64,000 nt of DNA, taken from Blastomyces gilchristii SLH14081. Lineage: Eukaryota; Ascomycota; Eurotiomycetes; Onygenales; Ajellomycetaceae. Position numbers and translations under genes: made by a program. The stretch is from assembly GCF_000003855.2 (NCBI RefSeq), contig NW_003101662.1:302105-366104 (forward strand), in the 5' to 3' direction. This document shows positions 24,096-35,163 of this stretch, one piece after another (the stretch's first letter is position 1; every line of letters starts with the position of its first letter). The notes under the pieces are model-generated. The model ran no database searches. It saw nothing but the letters and a program-made list of their open reading frames with translations, and had not been told where the DNA came from.

Positions 24096-24107
24096 TTAGG
24101 GCTAGGG
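24096..24107 (-). promoter_or_regulatory. Telobox-like element (TTAGGGCTAGGG; CCCTAGCCCTAA on the minus strand)
   Basis: Two CCCTA units in tandem about 200 bases upstream of the RPL22 start, on the transcribed orientation of that gene. TTAGGG-type elements bound by Tbf1-like factors are known in ribosomal-protein promoters of many non-Saccharomyces fungi. Function here is inferred from motif and position. Confidence 0.5.
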
Positions 24108-25506
24108 TTTGGACGTCATGTGATATGGCTCTATTCCAAACCATCGTTTTTACTGTTGTTTTGATATGTAGTCATAACTATTTCGACTCTTTGACATCCC
24201 ATAAGCCTTTCCTACCATGACTATCGGGGTATATTTGCGGGATGTATGTGGATTGATTGGTGAATTCAAATCTTCTAACTGACAGCATGCAAAAGACGTG
24301 AGAATTTTATAGACAATGGATTGGGAGCCAAAGGTGCCTACCAAGGAGTAAGTCGATGGACATGGTTGAGTTGATATTAAGGGCTGTAACATCCTTACTT
24401 ATAGCAGCATTATTCGGGTCAGTTACTCGAGCTTTTGGTTTCCCACCTACATACTACAACTACATGCTACGAATCGATATATGGCCTCCGTTTAATCTTC
24501 AATACCTGAGGCTTCTATCAACGGAATGAGACCAAATTCAGTGCGCACTAACAGAATCCTTCGTCCTGAGGGGTTCGATCGTTCTAGCCCGAAGATGATG
24601 CGCCAGTCATCTGTATTATTTAACCGGCGGTGTAGTTTCGGACAGCCAGCCAAAACAGAGAAAAGGCGGGGGAGCTTCTCATGATGACAGAAGAGAAATG
24701 AACAAACAATTTGGCCAGCAGATGAATCTAGAACTATGTAGTTTCGTATCTGTGAGGGAGATAGTTCGGAGTTTGCGAAGGATGGGACTCTCTTAATCAG
24801 CGGTAACCTATGTATGAAGTAAAGAAGTTACCGCCAAAAAGAAGAAAAGAAAAAAAAAAAAATAAAAAAAAAAAAACCTCATGTAGTTCCGGGTGCGGAC
24901 TGATTCCTCATCTGTTCTTTCGATATATGTACATACATGTACATGTACATTTACATATACATACGTTCGATGATTAGCGGGATTCTATCCATGACATAAT
25001 TTCTCGTTGAAGACAGGTTTCGATTGGAAAAGGAGTGATGGCGAGAATTACCCGGGGGTACTCCCTGTAACTAGTTATCCATTAGCCCGGGGAGCAAGCG
25101 GAAGCGGAAGTGAAAGAGCGCGTGGTTCGTCTGGAACTCTTGGAAGCTTCAGTTGCTGCCGAGTGTGTCTACACTCACCTGCCACGGACTCCGTTAGTTA
25201 GGAAATCTCGTCAAGAAGGATTGCGCGTTCAAGAGAAGTTATTTAAGCAGCAAGTGGGGAATTGAGGGCAATCCTACCGCTTCTGAGGAATGATATGCGT
25301 TGGATAGATGAATGAATTATAACTATAGTTAAGTTACATACATAAATTTATTTTTGATACAGATCGGATACTCCGTAGTCAGTCGGAAGCTGAGCCGAGG
25401 CCCTGCTGGTTTGAGCAGCAGCGATCGTTCGTTGTTGCCACCAGCTCCTTCCCATTCCGTCAACAACACAACAACAGAAACGGAAGACACGGAAACATAA
25501 AAGAAC

Positions 25507-25542
25507 TCATTCATTCATTCATTCATTCATTCATTCATTCAT
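25507..25542. repeat. (TCAT)n microsatellite, nine units
   Basis: Nine uninterrupted tetranucleotide units ending 28 bases before the upstream in-frame ATG of the glutathione peroxidase gene, probably inside its promoter or leader. Confidence 0.95.
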
Positions 25543-25569
25543 ATATATCCCATAATATATTCCATATAC

Positions 25570-26401
25570 ATGTCTATACATCTATACTCCTTCTTCAGCA
25601 GACAACACAACGCGGTGCTCAGACTCAACAATCAGACAGTAGCCAGCTATTCCCGTGCTCAAACACCTCGACATTTCCTCCGCAGGCTCCACCATCCACC
25701 AGCCACCAGCGTCATCGTCGCCATGTCTTCCGCTACGTCCTTCTATGACTTCGAGGCTGCCGACAGTACGTTATTTAACCCCATTCAACCCCCATTTTAG
25801 AAACAAAGAAAGAAAAAGCAATATATAAGAAAAAAGCACATGATCTAACACCCCGTAAACCACAATAGAAAAAGGCGACCCCTTCCCCCTCTCCAGCCTG
25901 AAAGGCAAGGTCGTCCTCGTCGTCAACACCGCCTCCAAATGCGGCTTCACCCCTCAACTCAAGGGCCTCGAATCCCTCTACACCTCCATCAACAGCGCGC
26001 ACCCAGACAAGTTCACCATCCTCGGTTTCCCCTGCAACCAATTCGGCTCGCAGGACCCAGGCTCTAATGACGAGATCCAAACCTTCTGCTCCGTCAACTA
26101 CGGCGTCACCTTCCCCGTCCTGGGCAAAGTCGAGGTGAATGGCGACAACGCCGCGCCGTTGTGGAAATGGCTTAAGGCCGAGATGCCCGGCCTAATGGGC
26201 ATGAAACGCGTGAAGTGGAACTTTGAGAAGTTCTTGATTGGCGCCGATGGGAAGGTTGTGCAGCGCTGGGCCAGTCTAACGAAGCCGGAATCATTGAAGG
26301 GCGCTATCGAAAAGGAGATTGAGAAGATGGAAAAGATAAATGTGAAGGCGGCGACTGAGCCTGCGCCCGAGATTCCCACGGATCCAGTGACTCAATCGTG
26401 A
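25570..26401 (+). CDS. Glutathione/thioredoxin-dependent peroxidase (Gpx/Hyr1 family)
   Basis: Exon 1 ends at 25765 and exon 2 is 25869-26401. Starting at the ATG at 25723 gives 191 residues, the usual family length; starting at the in-frame ATG at 25570 adds 51 residues rich in Arg, Ser and His without acidic residues, a mitochondrial-type presequence. In the short form the peroxidatic cysteine is Cys39 (NTASKCGFTPQ), followed by GFPCNQFGSQ (Cys70) and a resolving Cys88 (DEIQTFCSVNYG), with the WNFEKFLI motif near the end. The three-cysteine pattern matches yeast Gpx3/Hyr1, which reduces peroxides using thioredoxin and relays H2O2 signals to Yap1. The C-terminal 20 residues are a Pro/Thr-rich extension. 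Confidence 0.94.
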
Positions 26402-27303
26402 TTTGTTATTCTGGGTCGGTTTGGAAGTGGGGTGGCGAGATGATACGATAGTGGATGGCGTTTGTCTCTCTATTAGTCCCTTTTCTCTGTTCCGCTTTTT
26501 TTCCCCTCTGGTGGATTCTTGTTTTGTCTTGGTTTATGTTTATGCATATATTTACCGCATTGTTTGCACTGGTTTTTCGTGATGGGCGGGTGCCATTAAT
26601 CTGCTATTCTTACACCCCGTCCCGGATCCAATGCTCTAACTCGATCCCCTACGTTCTCGTACACGATCAAATTGTTATCAGAGATTCCCCCCTGGTCACG
26701 CTTAGTTTAGTTGCTGTTGTGTTTACTTTTTGTTCCCTTGCTGGGATAGCTTTTCTTCCCACTTTTAATGTCCTCTTTTGTGTTTCAGTTTACGCTGTGT
26801 ATTCTCTCTCTCTCTGCTCCATCCTCAGCTGTTATTATGATACCAAACAAGGAAAAACCGAGAGCCTTTTGTATACTTATGGAAAAGAAAAAAAATAGAT
26901 ACAAGTAAAACGAAATTGTATTTCAGTTTATCTAAACTTGAGTGGTATGTTTGCGCTCTTTTTTGGTTTGCTTTCGGGCAGACGCTTAGAGCGTAGCTTT
27001 GAATGGGAGAATTATTTTATAAAATTCCTTAAACAGAAGAGGGGAAGAGAGGATAGGAGTTTCAACGACTTCAGCCATTCATTCATTCATTCATTCACGC
27101 ATTTACTTCGGGTATAGAATGAATTTTATTTCGACCCAGGCGGGAGATCAATTTTCCCAGCCTGCACGCATGATATTGATGGTTTTAGTGACTACCCTTC
27201 TCATCCATGTGAAATGCTTAACATATAAAATATACATACATTATATCCCTTTCGATTTCATCCACTCATGACATGGGGTTGCACATCCATCCATTCAAAT
27301 CAT
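26402..27303. other. Convergent intergenic, 0.9 kb
   Basis: 3' flanks of the peroxidase and translin genes. A T-rich hydrophobic open frame at 26455-26898 is judged non-coding. Contains a (CATT)5 run at 27076-27095. Confidence 0.5.
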
Positions 27304-29088
27304 TTATCCACTCATCTGTTCATCCCGCGCGGCAGCAGCGGGTTTCGGTTTCGGCACCAAGTTTCGCAGGGAGAGGTCATACACGACATCCTCGACTTTC
27401 TTCACCTGTTCGTCATATATATGTGGGAAAAGCCATTTTGCATGGTTAGATATGTAGATATGTATATGTATATATATATATATATATATATTTGCATCTG
27501 GGGTAGAGCATGCCTCTTGAGGGATGCAAAATAGGCGTAAGATATAACGAGCGGGGAGCATGACATACGCTATATTTAATCCCATCACTCCGCTTGCGCA
27601 GGCTGTCGTTCTTCAGGTTCAGCAGCTGGAATCCCGCGTGCAGGTCTGAGACGAATTTGTTGATCTGCAGCGGCCGCGAGTAGTCGCCTAGTGTCACGGA
27701 GTTGACGGCTAGTCGGCTCTGTGGGAAGTGGGTTAGCAGATAGTAAACGAGCTCAGGATATGAGGGATGGTTGGGGGAGAAGGGGGGGAGGTACAAGCTC
27801 CTCCACCAGCGATATCAGCGCCTGCAGATACTCTTCGATGGAGAGGTGGAAGGAATCTTGGTCCTTGAGGTTGACGGGGACTATATATTATAAGGTTAAT
27901 CGAGGATATATTGATTGATATATATCGTGCGTAAGACTTTCGAGGTCAGGGTATAATTATAAATGTAAAAATGAAATTTAAGTGAAAAAACATACCACCC
28001 AAAAACTCCCCAACCTCCTCAATTGTCATGAAGCCCTTGGCTTTCTCATCCCGCGCATCGCGCAGGCCGCCTAGCCATGCGCAGAATTGGATGGTGAAGA
28101 CCTACACGGGGCCCCCTCGGAGGATGTTTACAGGTTAGACAGAGAGAGATCGACACACAAGGGTACGGCATGGAACAGATGAAAGAGGTACGTGTACATG
28201 TATATGTACATACCAGATTCTGCAACTCCCGGCTCCAGATATGGTTGTATTTGTAGAAGGGGTGTTGGGACGCCACGGAGACGAGGCGGGTGACGTCTTC
28301 CTTTTGCGCGCGTATCTCCTTGGCGGCTTCGTCGAGGACCGGGGTTACTGTTGATTGTATATATGAGGAGATGGTGAGGTTTTTTGGTACAGCATAAGAA
28401 GCTTTGGTTTTTCTGGGGGTATCTGATGTATCACGGCTACATGGAGATGCAGATAGAGGTACAGCGTACAGCAAACGGAAACACACACACAGAGAGAGAG
28501 AGAAACAAAAATGAAAAGAGGCAAAAAGCTTGATTCGAAACCAGGAAAATGGAGAGGTAACGACAGTTTTTTTTATATAATCGTAGAGGCAGCACAAAGG
28601 AAAGCATATATAAAAAGGGTATGTCATATATCCCTTAATTAGAACAAGAAAGGGGAAAGAAAGAGGGAAAAACGCACATTGATCAGCTGGAGTCGAATGA
28701 GCCCGCGACAAAATGGCTAACGTAGAACGGCCTATATCATAGTTTGCGACCAGACGAGACGCTCTGGGTCAGCACGACAGATATATTATATTGTATTGAA
28801 GTATGCGGCCAGCGGGGTAGTGTTTTTCATTCAAGCCTACCCGCCGCCCACCGAGCATATTTAGAAAGCTCTCACTCATGTGTACGAGAGGGGCAAAGGA
28901 CAAGAGACCAACCGCGTTTCGACAGCGTCTGGACAATATCTTGGAGTTCCTGGAGATAACCGTATAAGTAAAACCAGCCATGGTATGGTATGGCCATGTT
29001 AATTCGATTAGAGGCGGCTTACATCGCGAATCCGGCTCTCCTCATCTATCTTGGTCTGCAAGGTTTCGAAGATGGAGGGGTCAATCAT
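27304..29088 (-). CDS. Translin (single-stranded nucleic-acid-binding protein, C3PO subunit)
   Basis: Eight exons on the minus strand, 29088-29023, 28949-28913, 28731-28678, 28347-28214, 28101-27996, 27880-27795, 27718-27569 and 27405-27304, join in frame to 244 residues. The product starts MIDPSIFETLQTKIDEE, contains the translin signature RSTLAILSRAHSTP, then HPFYKYNHIWSRELQNLVF, CAWLGG, EEYLQALISLVEELSRLAVN and LRKRSDGIKYSVKKVEDVVY. These are the helices of the all-helical translin fold, and length matches animal and fission-yeast translin (about 230). Translin forms octamers and, with TRAX, the C3PO ribonuclease acting on passenger strands and tRNA fragments. It is the most intron-rich gene in the window. 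The splice between exons 2 and 3 uses a weaker donor (GTTGGT), so that junction is the least certain. Confidence 0.92.
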
Positions 29089-29469
29089 GGTGGCGATACT
29101 TCTCGCAATAGAGAAGTAGAGGGGCAAAAATGAGTACGTTCTAGGTTTTGTATAAATTTTGTGAAGGGGAATATGTGGGAGATGTGAAGAGGATTGATTG
29201 ATATATCAAACGGTTTGTTACCGAGACCAGACGTTGAGCTTATTTCCGCATTGGGAGTGAGTGCTAATACAACTTTTCACACAACTCAAAAAGCTAATCG
29301 ATAGCAACCAATATCCGCCACCACAACATTTTCCAGCTTTCAGACAAGAGACTTAAAACCAGGCCCAAAACAAGTGATTTTTAGTTGTTATAATAAAGAA
29401 AAAATTATCATTTTCTTCTCCAACCCATCGGTCAAGCCGACAGAAGCTGATGAAAAAAAAGGATGGTAT

Positions 29470-29656
29470 TTCGCATCACTCGGTGGTAGTGTAAGACCGA
29501 GGACACGGTGCGAACAGCCATGCGCAAGCACAGAGGGCCGAAGGCGGGATCCAAAAATGAGATTAATCAATGTTGTATTCCTTAGAATACTTTCAGAGAT
29601 TAAACTGAAAAGAACAGATACTACACTTGATCTTAGCCTTACGGCAAAGAGAGCTG
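29470..29656 (-). ncRNA. U2 spliceosomal snRNA
   Basis: On the minus strand the sequence GCTAAGATCAAGTGTAGTAT is the universally conserved 5' part of U2, including the branch-point-recognition GTAGTA (29624-29619). Stem-loop I (GCC-GTAA-GGC) precedes it. Stem-loop IIa (TCAGTTTAATCTCTGA) and IIb (GTATTC-TAAG-GAATAC) follow. The Sm site ATTTTTGG lies at 29558-29551, and a 3' hairpin has stem CTCGGT/ACCGAG. The RNA is about 187 nt, the normal size. The 5' end is placed by the spacing from stem I and both ends may be off by about 10 bases. U2 pairs with intron branch sites and is required for all the splicing inferred in this window. Confidence 0.93.
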
Positions 29657-29708
29657 GAGAAAGAAAGGAAAAGAAAAAAGACTAAAAGAGAAGAGAGGGC
29701 ATGGAGCA

Positions 29709-29717
29709 GTATTTATA
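29709..29717 (-). promoter_or_regulatory. TATA element of the U2 snRNA gene
   Basis: TATAAATAC on the minus strand, roughly 55 bases upstream of the estimated U2 5' end. Assigned by position. Confidence 0.5.
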
Positions 29718-30158
29718 GGCTTGCGGCGGGGAGCGCGGATGGCGCTAGTCATAGCCGAGATTTGGCGAAGAGCGTTGATTGGCTGGTCTGGCATCAGTCA
29801 GCAGATTTGCCACGTGATTCGTGTGCAAACCGGACAAACGCTACAAACAAGGTAAATGTGGCAAACGTGGCAAATATTGCTGCTACGAGTTCCATTGTTA
29901 TATCAATGTAATAATAATATGAAGGAGGTCTTGCACAGTGCAAGAGTAGGTCACAGCCTCACAGGTATATTTAAAGCTTAAAGAGCCAGAGTAAATTATC
30001 GTAGCAGTCTCTGCACGGGTATTTATTTTGGGAGGATATAAATGTACGACAACAAAAACCCCATCACCATCTTGATCATACACCCAGTATTTTGCCGTAT
30101 ATCGTCTCTCCATATCCCAAGGAACCTCACCTCGTCATAAAAATTACCCAAGTAGCTA
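29718..30158. other. Intergenic between U2 and PCC1
   Basis: Upstream region of U2 and 3' flank of PCC1. No gene supported. Confidence 0.45.
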
Positions 30159-30732
30159 TTATGCAGCTCCCAATTCCCCCTTCAAAACATCCACGTCCAG
30201 CTCCTCCATCACCCCCAGCACAACCCCTAAGCTCTCCATGAACCCATTCACCGCCACCCGCAGCATCCGATTCGTCGTCGCTCGATACTCTGTCTGCAGC
30301 ACTGTTCGTTCTTCCTCGTCTCCTCTAGCTTCCCTCAGCCCTTTTTCGTCTTCGCGGGTGGCTGGTGTCTGTGTCGAGATGGGCTGTGGCTCGGTAAGAG
30401 CGGTAGTAGCAGCACTATTGGTCGTGGGAGGTGAAGAGGGAAGTATTTGCGAATCCGATTGTACTTGCGCCTCTGCCCGGCTTTGCAATTGTGGTGGCTG
30501 CGGCCTCGTGAGCCGGAATGTGCGGCGGACGAGCGGGGAGAGTTCGGCATCGACTTGTAAAGTGCGGAGGGCCGCGGAGGCAAGGCGGTGGGTGGGGAGG
30601 GGGAGGGAGATTGTTCTGTAGTTTTGTATAGGATTTGTTAGCGGGTGGCACGTAAGGTGGTGTCCCGTGAGGGAACGGGTGCACGTGCACTTCGTACAGG
30701 GAGTAAGGGAATTCGGAGTCGAGGGTCGTCAT
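30159..30732 (-). CDS. PCC1: KEOPS/EKC complex subunit Pcc1
   Basis: Two exons, 30732-30698 and 30615-30159 on the minus strand (82-nt intron), encode 163 residues. The joined N-terminus reads MTTLDSEFPYSLTISLPLPT followed by HRLASAALRTLQVDAEL, the first strand and helix of the Pcc1 (LAGE/Pcc1) fold. The C-terminal half reads TEYRATTNRMLRVAVNGFME then SLGVVLGVMEELD, the second strand and helix. Pcc1 dimerises and is part of the KEOPS complex, which makes the universal t6A37 modification of tRNA and also affects telomeres and transcription. Yeast Pcc1 has about 88 residues; here a Pro/Gln/Thr-rich insertion of about 65 residues separates the halves. The two conserved halves make the assignment good despite low overall similarity. 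Confidence 0.85.
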
Positions 30733-32771
30733 GGCGGGGAGGTTTGATAGATAAGCGGGGATATTGGCTAAGATATGATCTGGCTGCTATTTCCTTTATT
30801 TATCGAATTAAGGAGGTTGCTTTATTGGTTTCTATATTCGAAAGCTTTGATCCATTCTTTGAGGTCTTGGGGGAGTGCTGTTTGCGCCGGCTAAGAAGTG
30901 TGGTGGTGGCGTTGTGAGTAGGATCGAGTGGGTGGAGGGAAGAACTTGGCGTACGTAAATAAAATATTAAGCTAAATATCTGTGCAGTGAATTTCTCCAA
31001 TTTGTTTTTCTGTTGTATTATAAAGAAGAGTTTGTGCTGAGCTGCTGGATGCAGTGGTGGTCGATGACAGACTGATAGTTGATGAACCTCTTATGGGTGG
31101 GGGGGTAAATATACCAAGCTTTTCCACTGCCGCTTCCAGACGCTTGCGGTGGGCGAGAAATAGACTTTCGCGGGCATTCTGGTTTTTTTTTATCCGTTAA
31201 TTTTTGATACTGCAATTTTCTCCCTTAGGATGATAACAATGTAAGTAGTTAGATACAGTATTGAAATGAAGAGTTTCTAAGAAGTATTCCGTCTGTAATG
31301 ATACTACTCAGACATTTCTGTGCAAGCGGGGAAAAAATACATATATATAACTATTGATTTTGGAGCCTCACGGGGTTTGGGATGCTGCCCACATTGCAAG
31401 AGATCACCTCCTTACCTGTCTATTATCAGCTGGCATCAAGGCGAACCTTGGAAGCACATGCATGGCCAAAATAGGATCATGAGCATCAACAATTCTGCAT
31501 TATTCAGTGTATCTTTAAGCCGTTGTTTTGCGGCCAAAAATGCACCGTAGGCAAAAGCCAGATGTTACGCTGTATTCTCTGGGCATCAGTCAGTCAATGA
31601 TATTCGCTGATACTGCTCACTCATGTCAAGAGCCCCTCTCGATTCCAAAGCTGTAAGACATTAAGACCATGCATTGAGGAGATGCGGGACGAGAGAGAGA
31701 TTGGCTCTGAATAGCAAACTCGCCAGGTATTACAAGGACTCAACGCTGAGCCGCAACGAACGTGCATCGCCCTTGAAGAAATTGTTGTATCAGGTTGTAC
31801 AGTACAATGTCCCATGTAGGCTGTATTACTCAGCTCGGCGTCGTGCTCGAAGTCTTTCTGACGTCTGTCAACCCGCAAGCGCACTTCCTACGCTGTATAT
31901 GCAAACTGACTGACGTGTGCTCTAGCAACCCCGGCTAAGCCTTATGGAGTCAAGGTTGCCAGTCCATTCAGATTGTAAGTTGACCATGGTAACGGCCAGC
32001 TAAAAATTCTATTAATATTATGATTATGATTATGATTGTTATTGTTTTGAGTCTGCGAACTGTCCTGTCCCTGTGGTAATAAGAAATTAAAAAGGGCTTG
32101 TGGTGTGTGTTTGCTTTGTTTTGCTTTTGCCGCGCCGGACCTGGAACCTGTGACAAATCCGCACTAGTTCCGATTAGGTATCGTTGCCCTGCCAACGCGC
32201 GGGCGCCAAACCCGATCGGGCGCCCACCACAACAACATGGCAGCAAGCGCCGCCTTTATTATTATATTATTATTATGATCGGTGCTGGACCATCGCAGAC
32301 CAGACGGACAACCGTTTTCTCTGACTTCAACCACCTGCACCACGACGCTCGAACAACTTCTCTGCCTTGTCTCTCGTCTCTCCCCATCTCTATGCTCCAG
32401 GACTGCTCTCCTGTCCTCCCTCCCTCCTCGTCTCTATCACGGCTTTATCATACCTCGTGGAAGCATTGTTAGCCCTGTCCCCGTCAACCTAAACATATCT
32501 CCTCTCTTATCACTGCCAAAATAAAAAAAGGAAAAAGAAAAAGAAAAAGAAAAAGAACCCATTGAGGATCATGCCCCTCTGACACACGAGTGCTCATCCT
32601 ATTCTTCCCTTCTCCCCTTTTTGCCACGAGCTGTATATTCTTTCTCCGTTGTCATTCTCTTGCTCAATTGTATCATTTTTTGCGACTCTGAAGCCGTGGA
32701 CATACGAGCACCATTTTTAATTCAAGAAAACAACCTTTGTCTTCCCCCAAGCCTCCCAATCGGCTCCTAAG
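30733..32771. other. Intergenic, 2 kb, divergent promoters of PCC1 and CDC14
   Basis: No gene seen. The last 400 bases before CDC14 are CT-rich with an AAAAAG array at 32525-32557, typical of a long fungal 5' leader. Confidence 0.5.
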
Positions 32772-34786
32772 ATGCCTTGTATGACGGGATCCTATGGTCA
32801 GGTGATTGAGTATATCCAAGGTACGCTCCGTGTTTTTCTCGACACCCAAAAAATAAAAAAATAAAAAAAATAAAACAAATAATAAGGCATGCCATACTAA
32901 CTTCAATTTGTAGACCGGCTGTATCTCGCATCCTATACCCGCCAACCAAGCGAATACGCCCCTTTCCCGTACCCTAAGCAACCAAAGTCTCCAAGCAAGA
33001 GGTCTTCTAGGGTTCATGGAGGATCTTCCGTCTCCGGCCCCAAGAACCCCCCCGTATATTTCACGGTTGATGACAAGCTTCTTTACAACGCCTTTCATGC
33101 CGATTTTGGCCCGCTGCACATCGGTCACCTGTACCGTTTTGCTGTCTACTTCCATGAGATATTAGGTGACCCCGCAAATAACGATCGGCCAGTGGTCTTC
33201 TGGAGCAAGCCTGATTCTAGGAGCCGCGCCAATGCCGCTTGCTTAGTTGCATGCTATATGGTCCTGATCCAATCCTGGCCGCCTCATTTGGCTCTGGCAC
33301 CCATTGCACAGGCAGACCCCCCGTATATGCCTTTTAGAGACGCGGGATATAGTCAGGCAGATTTTGGCTTGACAATTCAGGATGTGGTGTATGGGGTGTG
33401 GAAGGCGAAGGAGGAAGGGCTTTGCGGGCTGAAGGATTTTAGTCTGGAAGAGTGAGTCTCTCTGCCTTTGGCTGATGTTGTCCTTGTTGTATCCTCCGGT
33501 CTAATTGGCGTGGTTTTGGTTTTAGGTATGAAAAATTCGAGCGGGTGGACATGGGAGACTTCAACTGGATTACTCCAGACTTCCTCGCATTTGCATCCCC
33601 ACAACATCAGCCGATTGCCCCAATCCCGCAAAACACACCGGAATTTGCGGCCTTGCCTTCAACCATAACCGAAGTGCTTGTTTCTGATCTACCCGAACCT
33701 TTCAAGAATGTCCTCTCTCACTTTTCGTCTCGGAATATCGGTCTGGTCGTTAGATTAAATTCAGAGCTATATAGCCCGTCGAATTTCACCGCGATGGGGA
33801 TTAGCCATATTGATATGATTTTTGAGGATGGGACTTGTCCGCCCCTCACTCTGGTCCGACGGTTCATCAAGATCGCTCATGACATGATCCATAAGAAAAA
33901 AGGAATAGCGGTGCATTGTAAGGCGGGGTTGGGTCGCACAGGCTGTCTGATTGGGGCATATCTGATTTATCGCCATGGTTTCACAGCCAATGAGGTTATT
34001 GCTTTCATGCGGTTCATGAGACCAGGAATGGTCGTCGGACCTCAACAACATTGGCTTCACCTGAACCAAGGCAGTTTCCGGGAATGGTGGTTTGAGGACT
34101 GCTTCAAGGAGAAACTAGCCCTGGCAAACCCAACAACACCCGGCAGGGCTTCACAAAAACAACAGCGCATAGTAAGCAGCAATGGGCAAACAGCCACCCC
34201 ACCCAATCCTAGCCACCCAAAACGACATGCTCTGGGTGAGATTGATAACAATGAAGCGTCTGGCTACGCTGATGATACCCTTCCTGCTCCCACGCCGGGA
34301 CAACCACGCAAATCACACCGGAAAGAAAGGCACCACCCTTATGCACGTGCTGTATCTACAGGATTAGGAAACGAGGCGGGAGTGGAGGCAAGTGCTTCAA
34401 AGAATGGACCAAAGAGGGAGGGTAGCCTCCGTAAATTGGTGGAACATAATAGTAATAGCGAGAGCGAGGAGGAACTTCAACTGCAGATGCTTGCCAGACG
34501 GGCCTCGTCGCGAACACCGGTATCACCATCCCAGCAGCGGTCAACGAGCCATTCCGCTACTGTGAGTCTGAGTATCCATGAAGACGTGGAGAACTATGCG
34601 GACGGCGCGGTTGTCTCGAGCCAGCCGAAGAGCTCGCCTGTTGCTAAGAGTGGGAGCGGGATATTGGGCGTAGGCAAGGTTCGCGGCAGCCCGCGGCGGG
34701 GACTAGATGGCAAGACAGCGGATAAGGGGGTGCGAAAGCATAGTGGGCGGATTGGGAGCGCGGGGACAGCGACTAGGTTGAAATAA
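32772..34786 (+). CDS. CDC14: Dual-specificity protein phosphatase CDC14
   Basis: Three exons, 32772-32820, 32914-33451 and 33526-34786, encode 615 residues. The N-terminal DSPn domain contains VYFTVDDKLLYNAFHADFGP, RSRANAACLVACYMV and PYMPFRDAGYSQADFGLT. The catalytic domain has the general-acid loop FEDGTCPP and the signature HCKAGLGRTG at residues 326-335, with nucleophile Cys327. FMRPGMVVGPQQHWLH follows, the standard Cdc14 C-terminal catalytic segment. The last 200 residues are disordered and Ser/Pro/Arg-rich, with many possible CDK sites, as in other Cdc14 tails. Cdc14 dephosphorylates CDK substrates during mitotic exit and septation and is stored in the nucleolus in yeast. The start gives the expected short first exon before DRLYLASY. 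Confidence 0.96.
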
Positions 34787-34963
34787 TGATGTGGGATATG
34801 CATGTGCTGGGATATTATATACGCTTGCCTTTGGGATCACTCTATATTCGGACCTGCCCGTCGCTACATCGATGGCCACCCACCAACCAGCCAACTCTAC
34901 TTCTAAACTTACCTGTCCGTTATTTGTACAGATCACAGCTTGCAATTCCCGTTTTTGAGCTCT

Positions 34964-34965
<2 letters not shown>

Positions 34966-34994
<29 letters not shown>
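34966..34994 (+). repeat. Poly-T tract, 29 bases
   Basis: Uninterrupted T run 180 bases downstream of the CDC14 stop. Confidence 0.95.
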
Positions 34995-34997
<3 letters not shown>

Positions 34998-35129
34998 GGC
35001 TGCAACTAACTGAACTGCATTTGTGGCTTTGCTGGCAAGGCGTTGTTGTTTGGAGTTTTATGATTTTACCCCTTTTCCTGTTGTGTTGAATGTTGCCTGG
35101 GTTCGGTTGCTGTTGTTGCCTTGTTTATT

Positions 35130-35133
<4 letters not shown>

Positions 35134-35163
<30 letters not shown>
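35134..35163 (+). repeat. Poly-T tract, 30 bases
   Basis: Second uninterrupted T run, 140 bases after the first. The length may be unreliable in the assembly. Confidence 0.95.

Larger units (their letters stand above)
23896..25569. other. Intergenic, 1.7 kb
   Basis: Divergent promoter space between RPL22 and the glutathione peroxidase. It holds the telobox-like site at 24096-24107, an A-rich stretch at 24840-24877, TGTACATG repeats near 24925-24955 and a (TCAT)n run at 25507-25542. No coding gene supported. Confidence 0.5.

Noticed and set aside
24540..24600. GGTTCGATC B-box-like sequence
   Set aside because: No cloverleaf could be drawn; no A box at the right spacing.
26455..26898. 147-codon open frame that reads as a hydrophobic, membrane-like protein
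   Set aside because: It lies in the T-rich 3' flank of the glutathione peroxidase gene; hydrophobicity follows from TTT/CTT/GTT codons and no domain or splice structure supports it.
28046..28711. 221-codon open frame over the translin locus
   Set aside because: It runs through translin exons and a 330-base intron; the exonic parts are already explained by the spliced translin model.
32098..32524. 124-codon frame upstream of CDC14
   Set aside because: Composition and position fit the CT-rich CDC14 promoter and leader; no similarity recognised.
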